A stretch of DNA of 64,000 bases from Glebionis coronaria (taxonomy: Eukaryota > Streptophyta > Magnoliopsida > Asterales > Asteraceae), in contig CM046881.1 of the NCBI GenBank assembly GCA_025667525.1, positions 24,067,580 through 24,131,579 on the forward strand. The letters are read 5' to 3'. Under the pieces are notes generated by a model. It did not search any database. It was not told the origin of the DNA and saw only the letters and a list, made by a program, of their open reading frames with translations. Shown in pieces: positions 9,938-24,053 of this stretch. Position numbers and translations under genes: made by a program. The stretch's first letter is position 1; every line of letters starts with the position of its first letter.

Positions 9938-10534
9938 ACTGGGGGTACATGATGACGTATAGTCCCCAACCGGGTCATGAACCCGGCCGACGGGTACTAC
10001 CCGCATCCAGCCCATTTTGAATGGGTTGGATTAATATCATTTAAGCTTATGGGCTTCGAATGAACAGTGGCCGCATACATGTGTGCTGCCCACGGCCCGG
10101 TACGACCGGTACAGGGTTAGACAGAATCATAATCTTATTATGGTTGAGATTTACTCTAAGGTGGAGGGTATACACTCACCATAATTAGAAGATAACAATC
10201 AAACTAATTATGGCACTTATCCTTTTCTTGAGGCCGAAGCATCGGTGACAGCCCATTAGTGTTTCACCGCCTATATAAGGAACCCCAAGTGTTTCACAAA
10301 GGTATCACATTCTACATACTCTAAACTCACATCCGATTCTTAACCCTAACCGATTACTTACTCTCACGCTGGAGTCTAATCGTGGGATACCTTCCCACGG
10401 TATGCCTAACGTGTGTTGCTTTAGTGTGCAGGATCTTAGCAAGATAATTCACTTGGTGCAAGAGCCGGAGCCCAGCCAACCTGAATTAAGCCTAATTCGG
10501 GTCTAGCAAGGAACATCCAACTTTTGTATCAACA
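9938..10534 (+). repeat. PPT and 3' LTR of the Tat-like element (about 585 bp)
   Basis: A purine-rich ACTGGGGGTACA is followed by TGATGACGTA at 9950, taken as the LTR start. The end is placed at the CA at 10533-10534, just before satellite homology begins (TATTTTATTTGTTTAG). The U3 part has three successive short inverted repeats: 9970-9986 (CCGGGT/ACCCGG), 9991-10003 (CGGGT/ACCCG) and 10011-10025 (CCCAT/ATGGG). The matching 5' LTR is not in the window, so both ends are inferred. Confidence 0.5.
10272..10279 (+). promoter_or_regulatory. TATA box of the Tat-like LTR
   Basis: TATATAAG in CTATATAAGGAACCCC. It lies about 320 bp after the proposed LTR start and 255 bp before its end, a usual place for a U3 promoter. 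Confidence 0.6.
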
Positions 10535-12666
10535 TATTTTATTTGTTTAGTTTTGGTCATGTTTTACCTAGTATAAAAATTAGTCAGCTAGTATTTGAGG
10601 TAGTTGAGAATGCACCAGACAAAGAGCATCTCGACGACACATTATAATATAAAGGTCAATATATGAGTGTGGTCTAACAACACGTCGTGTTATTTGACCA
10701 AGAAAACAATGATATTGTTTATCCTTGTGAAGCCTACACAAGTGAATAATATACAAAAAAGGACAACTATTTTTTGACATGTCGTGTAGGAGGATCATGC
10801 TTCTGTATTATATGACTCTAAAATATTTGATTCCATATTTTCTTCTATTTAAATTAAGACCCGTCAAGAAATAGAGTGCCAAACATAATCGCTAATATAT
10901 AAAAACAGATTTAGATTTAAATTATATGACAATGTGGGCTGCAATAAAATCGTCATAACATGTGATACATGACTCCGTTTCAAGACCACAACTATTAAAA
11001 AGGATCCTTGAAATAAGGATTAATTTTATCTAGGTAAAGATTGGTCAAAAGCGACTAAACCTGATAAAAAACTGATGCAAATCGACAATAAACAACCAAA
11101 ACATTGCCGTAACTGGCTGAAATCATCAAAACATAAGAAATAACATCTAAATTTATTTCTTCTCCATATGGACAATATACAAACCGGTCAAAATGTTTTT
11201 GCCTGGATTCTAGATGGATGAAACACGTATATGTATTTTCTTTGTTTAGTTTTGGTCATGTTTTACCAAGTATAAAAGTTGGTCAACTAGTGTTTGAGGT
11301 AGTTGAGAATGCACTAGACAAAGAGCATCTCGACGACACCTTATAATATAAAGGTCAAGATATGAGTGTGGTCTAACAACACATCGTGTTATTTGACAAA
11401 GAAAACAATGATATTTTTTATCCTTGTGAAGCCTACACAGGTGAATAATATACAAAAAAGGACAAGTATTTTTTGACATTTCATGTAGGATGATCATGCT
11501 TCTGTATTATATGACTTTGAAATATTTGATTCCATATTTTATTCTATTTAAATTGAGACCCGTCAAGAAATAGAGTGCCAAACATAATCGCTAACATATA
11601 AAAACAGATTCAGATTGAAATTATCTGACAACGTGGGCTGCAATAAAATCGTCATAACATGTGATACATGACTCCGTTTCAAGACCACAACTAAGAAAAT
11701 GGATCCTTGAAATAAGGATTAATTTTATATAGGCAAATATTGGTCAAACGCGACTAAGCCTGATAAAAAACTGATGCAAATCGACCATAAACAGCCAAAA
11801 CATTTCCGTAACCGGCTGAAATCATCCAAACATAAGAAAAAACATCTAAATTTATTTCTAGTCCATATGGACCACATAGAAACAAGTCAAAATGTTTTCA
11901 CCCGGATTCTAGATGGATGAAACACGTATATGTATTTTCTTTGTTTAATTTTGGTCGTGTTTTACCTAGTATAAAAGTTGGTCAGCTAGTATTTGAGGTA
12001 ATTGAGAATGCACTAGACAAAAAGCATCTCGGTGACACATTATAATATAAAGGTCAAGATATGAGTGTGGTCTAACAACACATCGTGTTATTTGACCAAG
12101 AAAACAATGATATTGTTTATCCTTGTGAAGCCTACACAAGTGAATAATATACAATAAAAGGACAACTATTTTTTGACATTTCGTGTAGGAGGATCATGTT
12201 TCTGTATTCTATGACTCTGACATATTTGATTCCCTATTTTATTCCATTTAAATTGAGACCCGTCAACAAATAGAGTGCCAAACATAATCGCTAACATATA
12301 AAAACAAATTTAGATTGAAATTATCTGACAACGTGGGCTGCAATAAAATCGTCATAACATGTGATACATGACTCTGTTTCAAGACCACAACTAAGGAAAT
12401 GGATCCTTTAATTAAGGATTAATTTTATCTAGGCAAACGTTGGTCAAAAGCGACTAAACCTGATAAAAAACTGATGAAAATCGACCATAAACACCCAAAA
12501 CATTGCCGTAACCGGCTGAAATCATCCAAACATAACAAAAAAATCTAAATTTATTTCTAGTCCATATGGACCACATAGAAACCGGTCAAAATGTTTTTGC
12601 CCAGATTCTAGATGGATGAAACACGTATATATATTTTATTTGTTTAGTTTTGGTCGTGTTTTACCT

Positions 12667-15600
12667 AGTATAAAAGTTGGCCAGCTAGTATTTGAGGTAA
12701 TTGAGAATGCACTAGACAAAGAGCATCTCGACAACACATTATAATATAAAGATCAAGATATGAGTGTGGTCTAACAACACGTCGTGTTATTTGACCAAGA
12801 AAACAATGATATTGTTTATCCTTGTGAAGCCTACACAAGTGAATAATATACAAAAAAGGACAACATTTTTTTGACATTTCGTGTAGGAGGATCATGCTTC
12901 TATATTATATGACTCTGAAATATTTGATTCCATATTTGATTCTATTTAAATTGAGACCCGTCAAGAAATAGAGTGCCAAACATAATTGCTAACATATAAA
13001 AATAGATTTAGATCTATATTATCTGACAATGTGGGCTGTAATAAAATCGTCATAACATGTGATACATGACTCCGTTTCAAGACCACAAATAATAAAATGG
13101 ATCCTTAAAATAAGGATTAATTTTATCTAGGCAAAGATTGGTCAAAAGCGACTAAACCTGATAAAAAACTGATGCAACTGGACAATAAACAGCCAAAACA
13201 TTCCCGTAATCGGCTGAAATCATCCACACATAAGAAAAACATCTAAATTAATTTCTAGTCCATATGGACCACATAGAAACCGGTCAAAATGATTTCGCCC
13301 AGATTCTAGATGAATGAAACACGTATATGTATTTTCTTTGTTTAGTTTTTGTCGTGTTTTACCTAGTATAAATGTTGGTCAGCTAGTATTTGAGGTAGTT
13401 TAGAATGCACTAGACAAAGAGCATCTCGACGACACATTATAATATAAAGGTCAAGATTTGAGTGTGGTCTAACAACACATCGTGTTATTTGACCAAGAAA
13501 ACAATGATATTGTTTATCCTTGTGAAGCCTACACAAGTGAATAATATACAATAAAAGGAAAACTATTTTTTGACATTTCGTGTAGGAGGATCATGTTTCT
13601 GTATTATATGACTCTGAAATATTTGATTCCCTATTTTATTCTATTTAAATTGAGATCGTCAAGAAATAGAGTGCCAAACATAATCGCTAACATATAAAAA
13701 CAAATTTAGATTGAAATTATCTGACAACGTGGGCTTCAATAAAATCGTCATAACATGTGATACATGACTCTGTTTTAAGACCACAACTAAGAAAACAGAT
13801 CCTTGAAATAAGGATTAGTTTTATCTAGGCAAACGTTGGTCAAAAGCGACTAAACCTAAAAAAACTGATGAAAATCGACCATAAACACCCAAAACATTGC
13901 CGTAACCGGCTGAAATCATCCAAACATAACAAAAAACATCTAAATTTATTTCTAGTCCATATGGACCACATAGAAACCGGTCAAAATGTTTTTGCCCGGA
14001 TTCTAGATCGATGAAACACGTATATATATTTTCTTTGTTTAGTTTTGGTCGTGTTTTATCTAGTATAAAAGTTGGTCAGCTAGTATTTTAGGTAATTGAG
14101 AATGCACTAGACAAAGAGCATCTCGACAACACATTATAATATAAAGGTCAAGATATGAGTGTGGTCTAACAACAAGTCGTGTTATTTGACCAAGAAAACA
14201 ATGATATTGTTTATCCTTGTGAAGCCTACACAAGTGAATAATATACAAAAAAGGACAACAATTTTTTGACATTTCGTGTAGGAGGATCATGCTTCTGTAT
14301 TATATGACTCTGAAATATTTGATTCCATTTTTTATTCTATTTAAATTTAGACCCGTCAAGAAATAGAGTGCCAAACATAATCGCTAACATATAAAAATAG
14401 TTTTAGATCTAAATTATCTGACAATGTGGGCTGTAAAAAAATCGTCATGACATGTGATACATGACTCCGTTTCAAGACCACAACTAAGAAAATGGATCCT
14501 TGAAATAAGGATTAATTTTATCTAGGCAAACGTTGGTCAAAAGCGACTAAACCTGATAAAAAACTGATGAAAATCGACCATAAACACCCAAAACATTGCC
14601 GTAACCGGCTGAAATCATCCAAACATAACAAAAAACATCTAAATTTATTTCTAGTCCATATGGACCACATAGAAACCGGTCAAAATGTTTTTGCCCGGAT
14701 TCTAGATCGATGAAACACGTATATATATTTTCTTTGTTTAGTTTTGGTCGTGTTTTACCTAGTATAAAAGTTGGTCATCTAGTATTTGAGGTAATTGAGA
14801 ATGCACTAGACAAAGAGCATCTCGACAACACATTATAATATAAAGGTCAAGATATGAGTGTGGTCTAACAACACGTCGTGTTATTTGACCAAGAAAATAA
14901 TGATATTGTTTATCCTTGTGAAGCCTACACAAGTGAATAATATACAAAAAAGGACAACAATTTTTTGACATTTCGTGTAGGAGGATCATGCTTCTATATT
15001 ATATGACTCTGAAGTATTTGATTCCATATTTGATTCTATTTAAATTGAGACCCGTCAAGAAATAGAGTGCCAAACATAATCGCTAACATATAAAAATAGA
15101 TTTAGATCTAAATTATCTGACAATGTGGGCTGTAATAAAATCGTCATAACATGTGATACATGACTCCGTTTCAAGACCACAAATAATAAAATGGATCCTT
15201 GAAATAAAGATTAATTTTATCTAGGCAAAGATTGGTCAAAAGCGACTAAACCTGATAAAAAAATGATGCAAATCGACAATAAACAGCCAAAACATTCCCG
15301 TAATCGGCTGAAATCATCCAAACATAAGAAAAACATCTAAATTTATTTCTAGTCCATATGGACCACATAGAAACCGGTCAAAATATTTTCGCCCGGATTC
15401 TAGATGAATGAAACACGTATATATATTTTCTTTGTTTAGTTTTGGTCGTGTTTTACCTAGTATAAAAGTTGGTCAACTAGTATTTGAGGTAGTTTAGAAT
15501 GCACTAGACAAAGAGCATCTCGACGACACATTATAATATAAAGGTCAAGATTTGAGTGTGGTCTAACAACACATCGTGTTATTTGACCAAGAAAACAATG

Positions 15601-18600
15601 ATATTGTTTATCCTTGTGAAGCCTACACAAGTGAATAATATACAATAAAAGGACAACTATTTTTTGACATTTCGTGTAGGAGGATCATGTTTCTGTATTA
15701 TATGACTCTGAAATATTTGATTCCCTATTTTATTCTATTTAAATTGAGATCGTCAAGAAATAGAGTGCCAAACATAATCGCTAACATATAAAAACAAATT
15801 TAGATTGAAATTATCTGACAACGTGGGCAGCAATAAAATCGTCATAACATGTGATACATGACTCTGTTTTAAGACCACAACTAAGAAAACGGATCCTTGA
15901 AATAAGGATTAATTTTATCTAGGCAAACGTTGGTCAAAAGTGACTAAACCTGAAAAAAAACTGATGAAAATCGACCATAAACACCCAAAACATTGCCGTA
16001 ACCGGCTGGAATCATCCAAACATAACAAAAAACTTCTAAATTTATTTCTAGTCCATATGGACCACATAGAAACCGGTCAAAATGTTTTTGCCCGGATTCT
16101 AGATCGATGAAACACGTATATATATTTTCTTTGTTTAGTTTTGGTCGTGTTTTACCTAGTATAAAAGTTGGTCAGCTAGTATTTTAGGTAATTGAGAATG
16201 CACTAGACAAAGATCATCTCAACAACACATTATAATATAAAGGTCAAGATATGAGTGTGGTCTAACAACAAGTCGTGTTATTTGACCAAGAAAACAATGA
16301 TATTGTTTATCCTTGTGAAGCCTACACAAGTGAATAATATACAAAAAAGGACAACAATTTTTTGACATTTCGTGTAAGAGGATCATGCTTCTGTATTATA
16401 TGACTCTGACATATTTGATTCCATATTTTATTCTATTTAAATTTAGACCCGTCAAGAAATAGAGTGCCCAACATAATCGCTAACATATAAAAATAGATTT
16501 AGATCTAAATTATCTGACAATGTGGGCTGTAATAAAATCGTCATAACATGTGATACATGACTCCGTTTCAAGACCACAACTAAGAAAATGGATCCTTGAA
16601 ATAAGGATTAATTTTATCTAGGCAAACGTTGGTCAAAAGCGACTAAACCTGATAAAAAACTGATGAAAATCGACCATAAACACCCAAAACATTGCCGTAA
16701 CCGGCTGAAATCATACAAACATAACAAAAAACATCTAAATTTATTTCTAGTCCATATGGACCACATAGAAACCGGTCAAAATGTTTTTGCCCAGATTCTA
16801 GATCGATGAAACACGTATATATATTTTATTTGTTTAGTTTTGGTCGTGTTTTACCTAGTATAAAAGTTGGTCAGCTAGTATTTGAGGTAATTGAGAATGC
16901 ACTAGACAAAGAGCATCTCGACAACACATTATAATATAAAGGTCAAGATATGAGTGTGGTCTAACAACAAGTCGTGTTATTTGACCAAGAAAACAATGAT
17001 ATTGTTTATCCTTGTGAAGCCTACACAAGTGAATAATATACAAAAAAGGACAACAATTTTTTGACATTTCGTGTAGGAGGATCATGCTTCTATATTATAT
17101 GACTCTGAAATATTTGATTCCATATTTGATTCTATTTAAATTGAGACCTGTCAAGAAATAGAGTGCCAAACATAATCGCTAACATATAAAAATAGATTTA
17201 GATCTAAATTATCTGACAATGTGGGCTGTAATAAAATCGTCATAACATGTGATACATGACTCCGTTTCAAGACCACAAATAATAAAATGGATCCTTGAAA
17301 TAAAGATTAATTTTATCTAGGCAAAGATTGGTTAAAAGCGACTAAACCTGATAAAAAAATGATGCAAATCGACAATAAACAGCCAAAACATTCCCGTAAT
17401 CGGCTGAAATCATCCAAACATAAGAAAAACATCTAAATTTATTTTTAGTCCATATGGACCACATAGAAACCGGTCAAAAGGTTTTCGCCCGGATTATAGA
17501 TGAATGAAACACGTATATATATTTTCTTTGTTTAGTTTTGGTCGTGTTTTACCTAATATAAAAGTTGTTCAACTAATATTTGAGGTAGTTTAGAATGCAC
17601 TAGACAAAGAGCATCTCGACGACACATTATAATATAAAGGTCAAGATTTGAGTGTGGTCTAACAACACATCGTGTTATTTGACCAAGAAAACAATGATAT
17701 TGTTTATCCTTGTGAAGCCTACACAAGTGAATAATATACAATAAAAGGAAAACTATTTTTTGACATTTCGTGTAGGAGGATCATGTTTCTGTATTATATG
17801 ACTCTGAAATATTTGATTCCCTATTTTATTCTATTTAAACTGAGACCCGTCAAGAAATAGAGTGCCAAACATAATCGCTAACATATAAAAACAAATTTAG
17901 ATTGAAATTATATGACAACGTGGGCTGCAATATAATCGTCATAACATGTGATACATGACTCCGTTTCAAGGCCAAAACTAAGTAAACAGATCCTTGAAAT
18001 AAGGATTAATTTTATCTACGCAAACGTTGGTCAAAAGCGACTAAACCTGATAAAAAAATGATGCAAATCGACAATAAACAGCCAAAACATTCCCGTAATC
18101 GGCTGAAATCATCCAAACATAAGAAAAACATCTAAATTTATTTCTAGTCCATATGGAACACATAGAAACCGGTCAAAATGTTTTTGCCCGGATTCTAGAT
18201 GGATGAAACACGTATATATATTTTCTTTGTTTAGTTTTGGTTGTGTTTTACCTAGTATAAAAGTTGGTCAGCTAGTATTTGAGGTAATTGAGAATGCACT
18301 AGACAAAGAGCATCTCGACAACACATTATAATATAAAGATCAAGATATGAGTGTGGTCTAACAACAAGTCGTGTTATTTGACCAAGAAAACAATGATATT
18401 GTTTATCCTTGTGAAGCCTACACAAGTGAATAATATACAAAAAAGGACAACAATTTTTTGACATTTCGTGTAGGAGGATCATGCTTCTGTATTATATGAC
18501 TCTGAAATATTTGATTCCATATTTTATCCTATTTAAATTTAGACCCGTCAAGAAATAGAGTGCCAAACATAATCGCTAACATATTAAAATAGATTTAGAT

Positions 18601-18951
18601 CTAAATTATCTGACAATGTGGGCTGTAATAAAATCGTCATAACATGTGATACATGACTCTGTTTCAAGACCACAACTAAGAAAATGGATCCTTGAAATAA
18701 GGATTAATTTTATCTAGGCAAATGTTGGTCAAAAGCGACTAAACCTGATAAAAATTGATGAAAATCGACCATAAAGACCCAAAACATTGCCGTAACCGGC
18801 TGAAATCATCCATACATAACAAAAAACATCTAAATTTATTTCTAGTCCATATGGACCACATAGAAACCGGTTAAAATGTTTTTTCCCGGATTCTAGATCG
18901 ATGAAACACGTATATATATTTTCTTTGTTTAGTTTTGGTCGTGTTTTACCT
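12667..18951 (+). repeat. Trimeric higher-order repeat domain 1 (A-B-C, ~2.095 kb)
   Basis: Three monomer classes alternate in order from the monomer at 12667. Class A has GCTTCTATATTATATG, CCATATTTGATT and the palindrome ATTTAGATCTAAAT. Class B has ACAATAAAAGG, ATGTTTCTG and TTCCCTATTTT. Class C has GCTTCTGTATT and CTATTTAAATTTAGACC. A starts: 12667, 14761, 16857. B starts: 13365, 15459, 17555. C starts: 14063, 16158, 18254. Same-class spacing is 2094-2098 bp. Past 18951 the order continues with lost or hybrid units. Confidence 0.8.
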
Positions 18952-20309
18952 AGTATAAAAGTTGGTCAGCTAGTATTTGAGGTAATTGAGAATGGACTAG
19001 ACAAAGAGCATCTCGACAACACATTATAATATAAAGGTCAAGATATGAGTTTGGTCTAACAACAAGTCGTGTTATTTGACCAAGAAAACAATGATATTGT
19101 TTATCCTTGTGAAGCCTACACAAGTGAATAATATACAAAAAAGGACAACAATTTTTTGACATTTCGTGTAGGAGGATCATGCTTCTATATTATATGAGAC
19201 CCGTCAAGAAATAGAGTGCCAAACATAATCGCTAACATATAAAAATAGATTTAGATCTAAATTATCTGACAATGTGGGCTGTAATAAAATCGTCATAACA
19301 TGTGATACATGACTCCATTTCAAGACCACAAATAATAAAATGGATCCTTGAAATAAAGATTAATTTTATCTAGGCAAAGATTGGTCAAAAGCGACTAAAC
19401 CTGATAAAAATGAGGCAAATCGACAATAAACAACCAAAAACATTCCTGTAATCGGCTGAAATCATCCAAACATAAGAAAAACATCTAAATTTATTTCTAG
19501 TCCATATGGACCACATAGAAACCGGTCAAAATGTTTTCGCCCGGATTCTAGATGAATAAAACACGTATATATTTTCTTTGTTTAGTTTTGGTCGTGTTTT
19601 ACCTAGTATAAAAGTTGGTTAACTAGTATTTGAGGTAGTTTAGAATGCACTAGACAAAGAGCATCTCGACGACACTTTATAATATAAAGGTCAAGATTTG
19701 AGTGTGGTCTAACAACACATCATGTTATTTGACCAAGAAAACAATGATATTGTTTACCCTTGTGAAGCCTACACAAGTGAATAATATACAAAAAAGGACA
19801 ATAATTTTTTGACATTTCGTGTAGGAGGATCATGCTTCTGTTTATATGACTCTGAAATATTTTATTCCATATTTTATCCAATTTAAATTTAGACCTGTCA
19901 AGAAATAGAGTGCCAAACATAAACATAATCGCTAACATATTAAAATAGATTTAGATCTAAATTATCTGACAATGTGGGCTGTAATAAAATCGTCATAACA
20001 TGTGATACATGACTCCGTTTCAAGACCAAAACTAAGAAAATGGATCCTTGAAATAAGGATTAATTATATCTAGGCAAACGTTGGTCAAAAGCGACTAAAC
20101 CTGATAAAAAACTGATGAAAATCGACCATAAACACCCAAAACATTGCCGTAACCAGCTGAAATCATCCAAACATAACAAAAAACATCTAAATTTATTTCT
20201 AGTCCATATGGACCACATAGAAACCGGTCAAAATGTTTTTGCCCGAATTCTAGATCGATGAAACACGTATATATATTTTCTTTGTTTAGTTTTGGTCGTG
20301 TTTTACCTA
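18952..20309 (+). repeat. Disrupted HOR units: 42-bp deletion and B/C hybrid monomer
   Basis: The class A monomer at 18952 lacks about 42 bp at 19196/19197 (TATATGA joined to GACCCGTC; the shared TGA suggests microhomology). The next monomer (19607) starts as class B (AGTTTAGAATG, GATTTGAGTGTGG) and finishes as class C (AATTTAGACC). One monomer's worth of the expected A-B-C-A order is therefore missing, as unequal crossover would give. Confidence 0.65.
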
Positions 20310-23300
20310 GTATAAAAGTTGGTAAGCTAGTATTTGAGGTAATTGAGAATGCACTAGTCAAAGAGCATCTCGACAGCACATTATAATATAAAGGTCAAGA
20401 TATGAGTGTGGTCTAACAACACGTCGTGTTATTTGACCAAGAAAACAATGATATTGTTTATCCTTGTGAAGCCTACACAAGTGAATAATATACAAAAAAG
20501 GACAACAATTTTTTGACATTTCGTGTAGGAGGATCATGCTTCTATATTATATGACTCTGAAATATTTGATTCCATATTTGATTCTATTTAAATTGAGACC
20601 CGTCAAGAAATAGAGTGCCAAACATAATCGCTAACATATAAAAATAGATTTAGATCTAAATAATCTGACAATGTGGGCTGTAATAAAATCGTCATAACAT
20701 GTGATACATGACTCCGTTTCAAGACCACAAATAATAAAATGGATCCTTGAAATAAAGATTATTTTTATCTAGGAAAAGATTGGTCAAAAGCGACTAAACC
20801 TGATAAAAAAATGAGGCAAATCGACAATAAACAGCCAAAAACATTCCTGTAATCGGCTGAAATCATCCAAACATAAGAAAAAAATCTAAATTTATTTCTA
20901 GTCCATATGGACCACATAGAAACCGGTCAAAATGTTTTCGCCCGGATTATAGATGAATGAAACACGTATGTATATTTTCTTTGTTTAGTTTTGGTCGTGT
21001 TTTACCTAGTATAAAAGTTGGTCGGCTAGTATTTGAGGTAGTTTAGAATGCACTAGACAAAGAGCATCTCGACGACACATTATAATATAAAGGTCAAGAT
21101 TTGAGTGTGGTCTAACAACACATCGTGTTATTTGACCAAGAAAACAATGATATTGTTTATCCTTGTGAAGCCTACACAAGTGAATAATATACAATAAAAG
21201 GACAACTATTTTTTGACATTTCGTGTAGGAGGATCATGTTTCTGTATTATATGACTCTGAAATATTTGATTCCCTATTTTATTCTATTTAATATGAGACC
21301 CGTCAAGAAATAGAGTGCCAAACATAATCGCTAACATATAAAAACAAATTTAGATTGAAATTATCTGACAACATGGGCTGCAATAAAATCGTTATAACAT
21401 GTGATACATGACTCCGTTTCAAGGACACAACTAAGAAAACGGATCCTTGAAATAAGGATTAATTTTATCTAGGCAAACGTTGGTCAAAAGCGACTAAACC
21501 TGATAAAAAACTGATGAAAATCGACTATAAACACCCAAAACATTGCCGTAACCGGCTGAAATCATCCAAACATAACAAAAAACATCTAAATTTATTTCTA
21601 GTCCATATGGACCACATAGAAACCAGTCAAAATGTTTTTGCCCGGATTCTAGATGGATGAAACACGTATATATATTTTCTTTGTTTAGTTTTGGTTGTGT
21701 TTTACCTAGTATAAAAGTTGGTCAGCTAGTATTTGAGGTAATTGAGAATGCACTAGACAAAGAGCATCTCGACAACACATTATAATATAAAGGTCAAGAT
21801 ATGAGTGTGGTCTAACAACACGTCGTGTTATTTGACCAAGAAAAAAATGATATTGTTTATTCTTGTGAAGCCTACACAAGTGAATAATACACAAAAAAGG
21901 ACAACAATTTTTTGACATTTCGTGTAGGAGGATCAAGCTTCTATATTATATGACTCTGAAATATTCGATTCCATATTTGATTCTATTTAAATTGAGACCC
22001 GTCAAGAAATAGAGTGCCAAACATAATCGCTAACATATAAAAATAGATTTAGATCTAAATTATCTGACAATGTGGGCTGTAATAAAATCGTCATAACATG
22101 TGATACATGACTCCGTTTCAAGACCAAAACTAAGAAAATGGATCCTTGAAATAAGGATTAATTTTATCTAGGCAAACGTTGGTCAAAAGTGACTAAACCT
22201 GATAAAAAACTGATGAAAATCGACCATAAACACCCAAAACATTGTCGTAACCAGCTGAAATCATCCAAACATAACAAAAAACATCTAAATTTATTTCTAG
22301 TCCATATGGAACATAGAAACCGGTCAAAATGTTTTTGCCCGGATTCTAGATCGATGAAACACGTATATATATTTTCTTTGTTTAGTTTTGGTCGTGTTTT
22401 ACCTAGTATAAAAGTTGGTAAGCTAGTATTTGAGGTAATTGAGAATGCACTAGACAAAGAGCATCTCGACAACACATTATAATATAAAGGTCAAGATATG
22501 AGTGTGGTCTAACAACACGTCGTGTTATTTGACCAAGAAAACAATGATATTGTTTATCCTTGTGAAGCCTACACAAGTGAATAATATACAAAAAAGGACA
22601 ACAATTTTTTGACATTTCGTGTAGGAGGATCATGCTTCTATATTATATGACTCTGAAATATTTGATTCCATATTTGATTCTATTTAAATTGAGACCCGTC
22701 AAGAAATAGAGTGCCAAACATAATCGCTAACATATAAAAATAGATTTAGATCTAAATTATCTGACAATGTGGGCTGTAATAAAATCGTCATAACATGTGA
22801 TACATGACTCCGTTTCAAGACCACAAATAATAAAATGGATCCTTGGAATAAAGATTAATTTTATCTAGGCAAAGATTGGTCAAAAGCGACTAAACCTGAT
22901 AAAAAAATGAGGTAAATCGACAATAAACAGCCAAAAACATTCCTGTAATCGGCTGAAATCATCCAAACATAAGAAAAACATCTAAATTTATTTCTAGTCC
23001 ATATGGACCACATAGAAACCGGTCAAAATGTTTTCGCCCGGATTCTAGATGAATGAAACACGTATATATATTTTCTTTGTTTAGTTTTGGTCGTGTTTTA
23101 CCTAGTATAAAAGTTGGTCGGCTAGTATTTGAGGTAGTTTAGAATGCACTAGACAAAGAGCATCTCGACGACACATTATAATATAAAGGTCATGATTTGA
23201 GTGTGGTCTAACAACACATCGTGTTATTTGACCAAGAAAACAATGATATTGTTTATCCTTGTGAAGCCTACACAAGTGAATAATATACAATAAAAGGACA

Positions 23301-24053
23301 ACTATTTTTTGACATTTCGTGTAGGAGGATCATGTTTCTGTATTATATGACTCTGAAATATTTGATTCCCTATTTTATTCTATTTAATATGAGACCCGTC
23401 AAGAAATAGAGTGCCAAACATAATCGCTAACATATAAAAACAAATTTAGATTGAAATTATCTGACAACGTGGGCTGCAATATAATCGTCATAACATGTGA
23501 TACATGACTCTGTTTCAAGGCCACAACTAAGAAAACGGATCCTTGAAATAAGGATTAATTTTATCTAGGCAAACGTTGGTCAAAAGCGACTAAACCTGAT
23601 AAAAAACTGATGAAAATCGACTATAAACACCCAAAACATTGCCGTAACCGGCTGAAATCATCCAAACATAACAAAAAACATCTAAATTTATTTCTAGTCC
23701 ATATGGACCACATAGAAACCGGTCAAAATGTTTTTGCCCGGATTCTAGATGGATGAAACACGTATATATATTTTCTTTGTTTAGTTTTGGTTGTGTTTTA
23801 CCTAGTATAAAAGTTGGTCAGCTAGTATTTGAGGTAATTGAGAATGCACTAGACAAAGAGCATCTCGACAACACATTATAATATAAAGGTCAAGATATGA
23901 GTGTGGTCTAACAACACGTCGTGTTATTTTACCAAGAAAAAAATGATATTGTTTATTCTTGTGAAGCCTACACAAGTGAATAATATACAAAAAAGGACAA
24001 CAATTTTTTGACATTTCGTGTAGGAGGATCATGCTTCTATATTATATGACTCT

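Larger units (their letters stand above)
8732..10534 (+). mobile_element. 3' remnant of a Tat-lineage Ty3/gypsy element
   Basis: An antisense ORF of the 'putative gypsy type transposon' family (8753-9463) is followed by a polypurine tract and an LTR with a TATA box. Some Tat-lineage plant elements carry such an antisense ORF between pol and the 3' LTR, and this arrangement fits. The gag-pol part is missing; it would lie beyond the 5' LTR of Tekay-1, left of the window, if Tekay-1 inserted here. The LTR abuts satellite sequence at 10535. The lineage is inferred from the antisense ORF and LTR layout, not from RT sequence. Confidence 0.6.
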
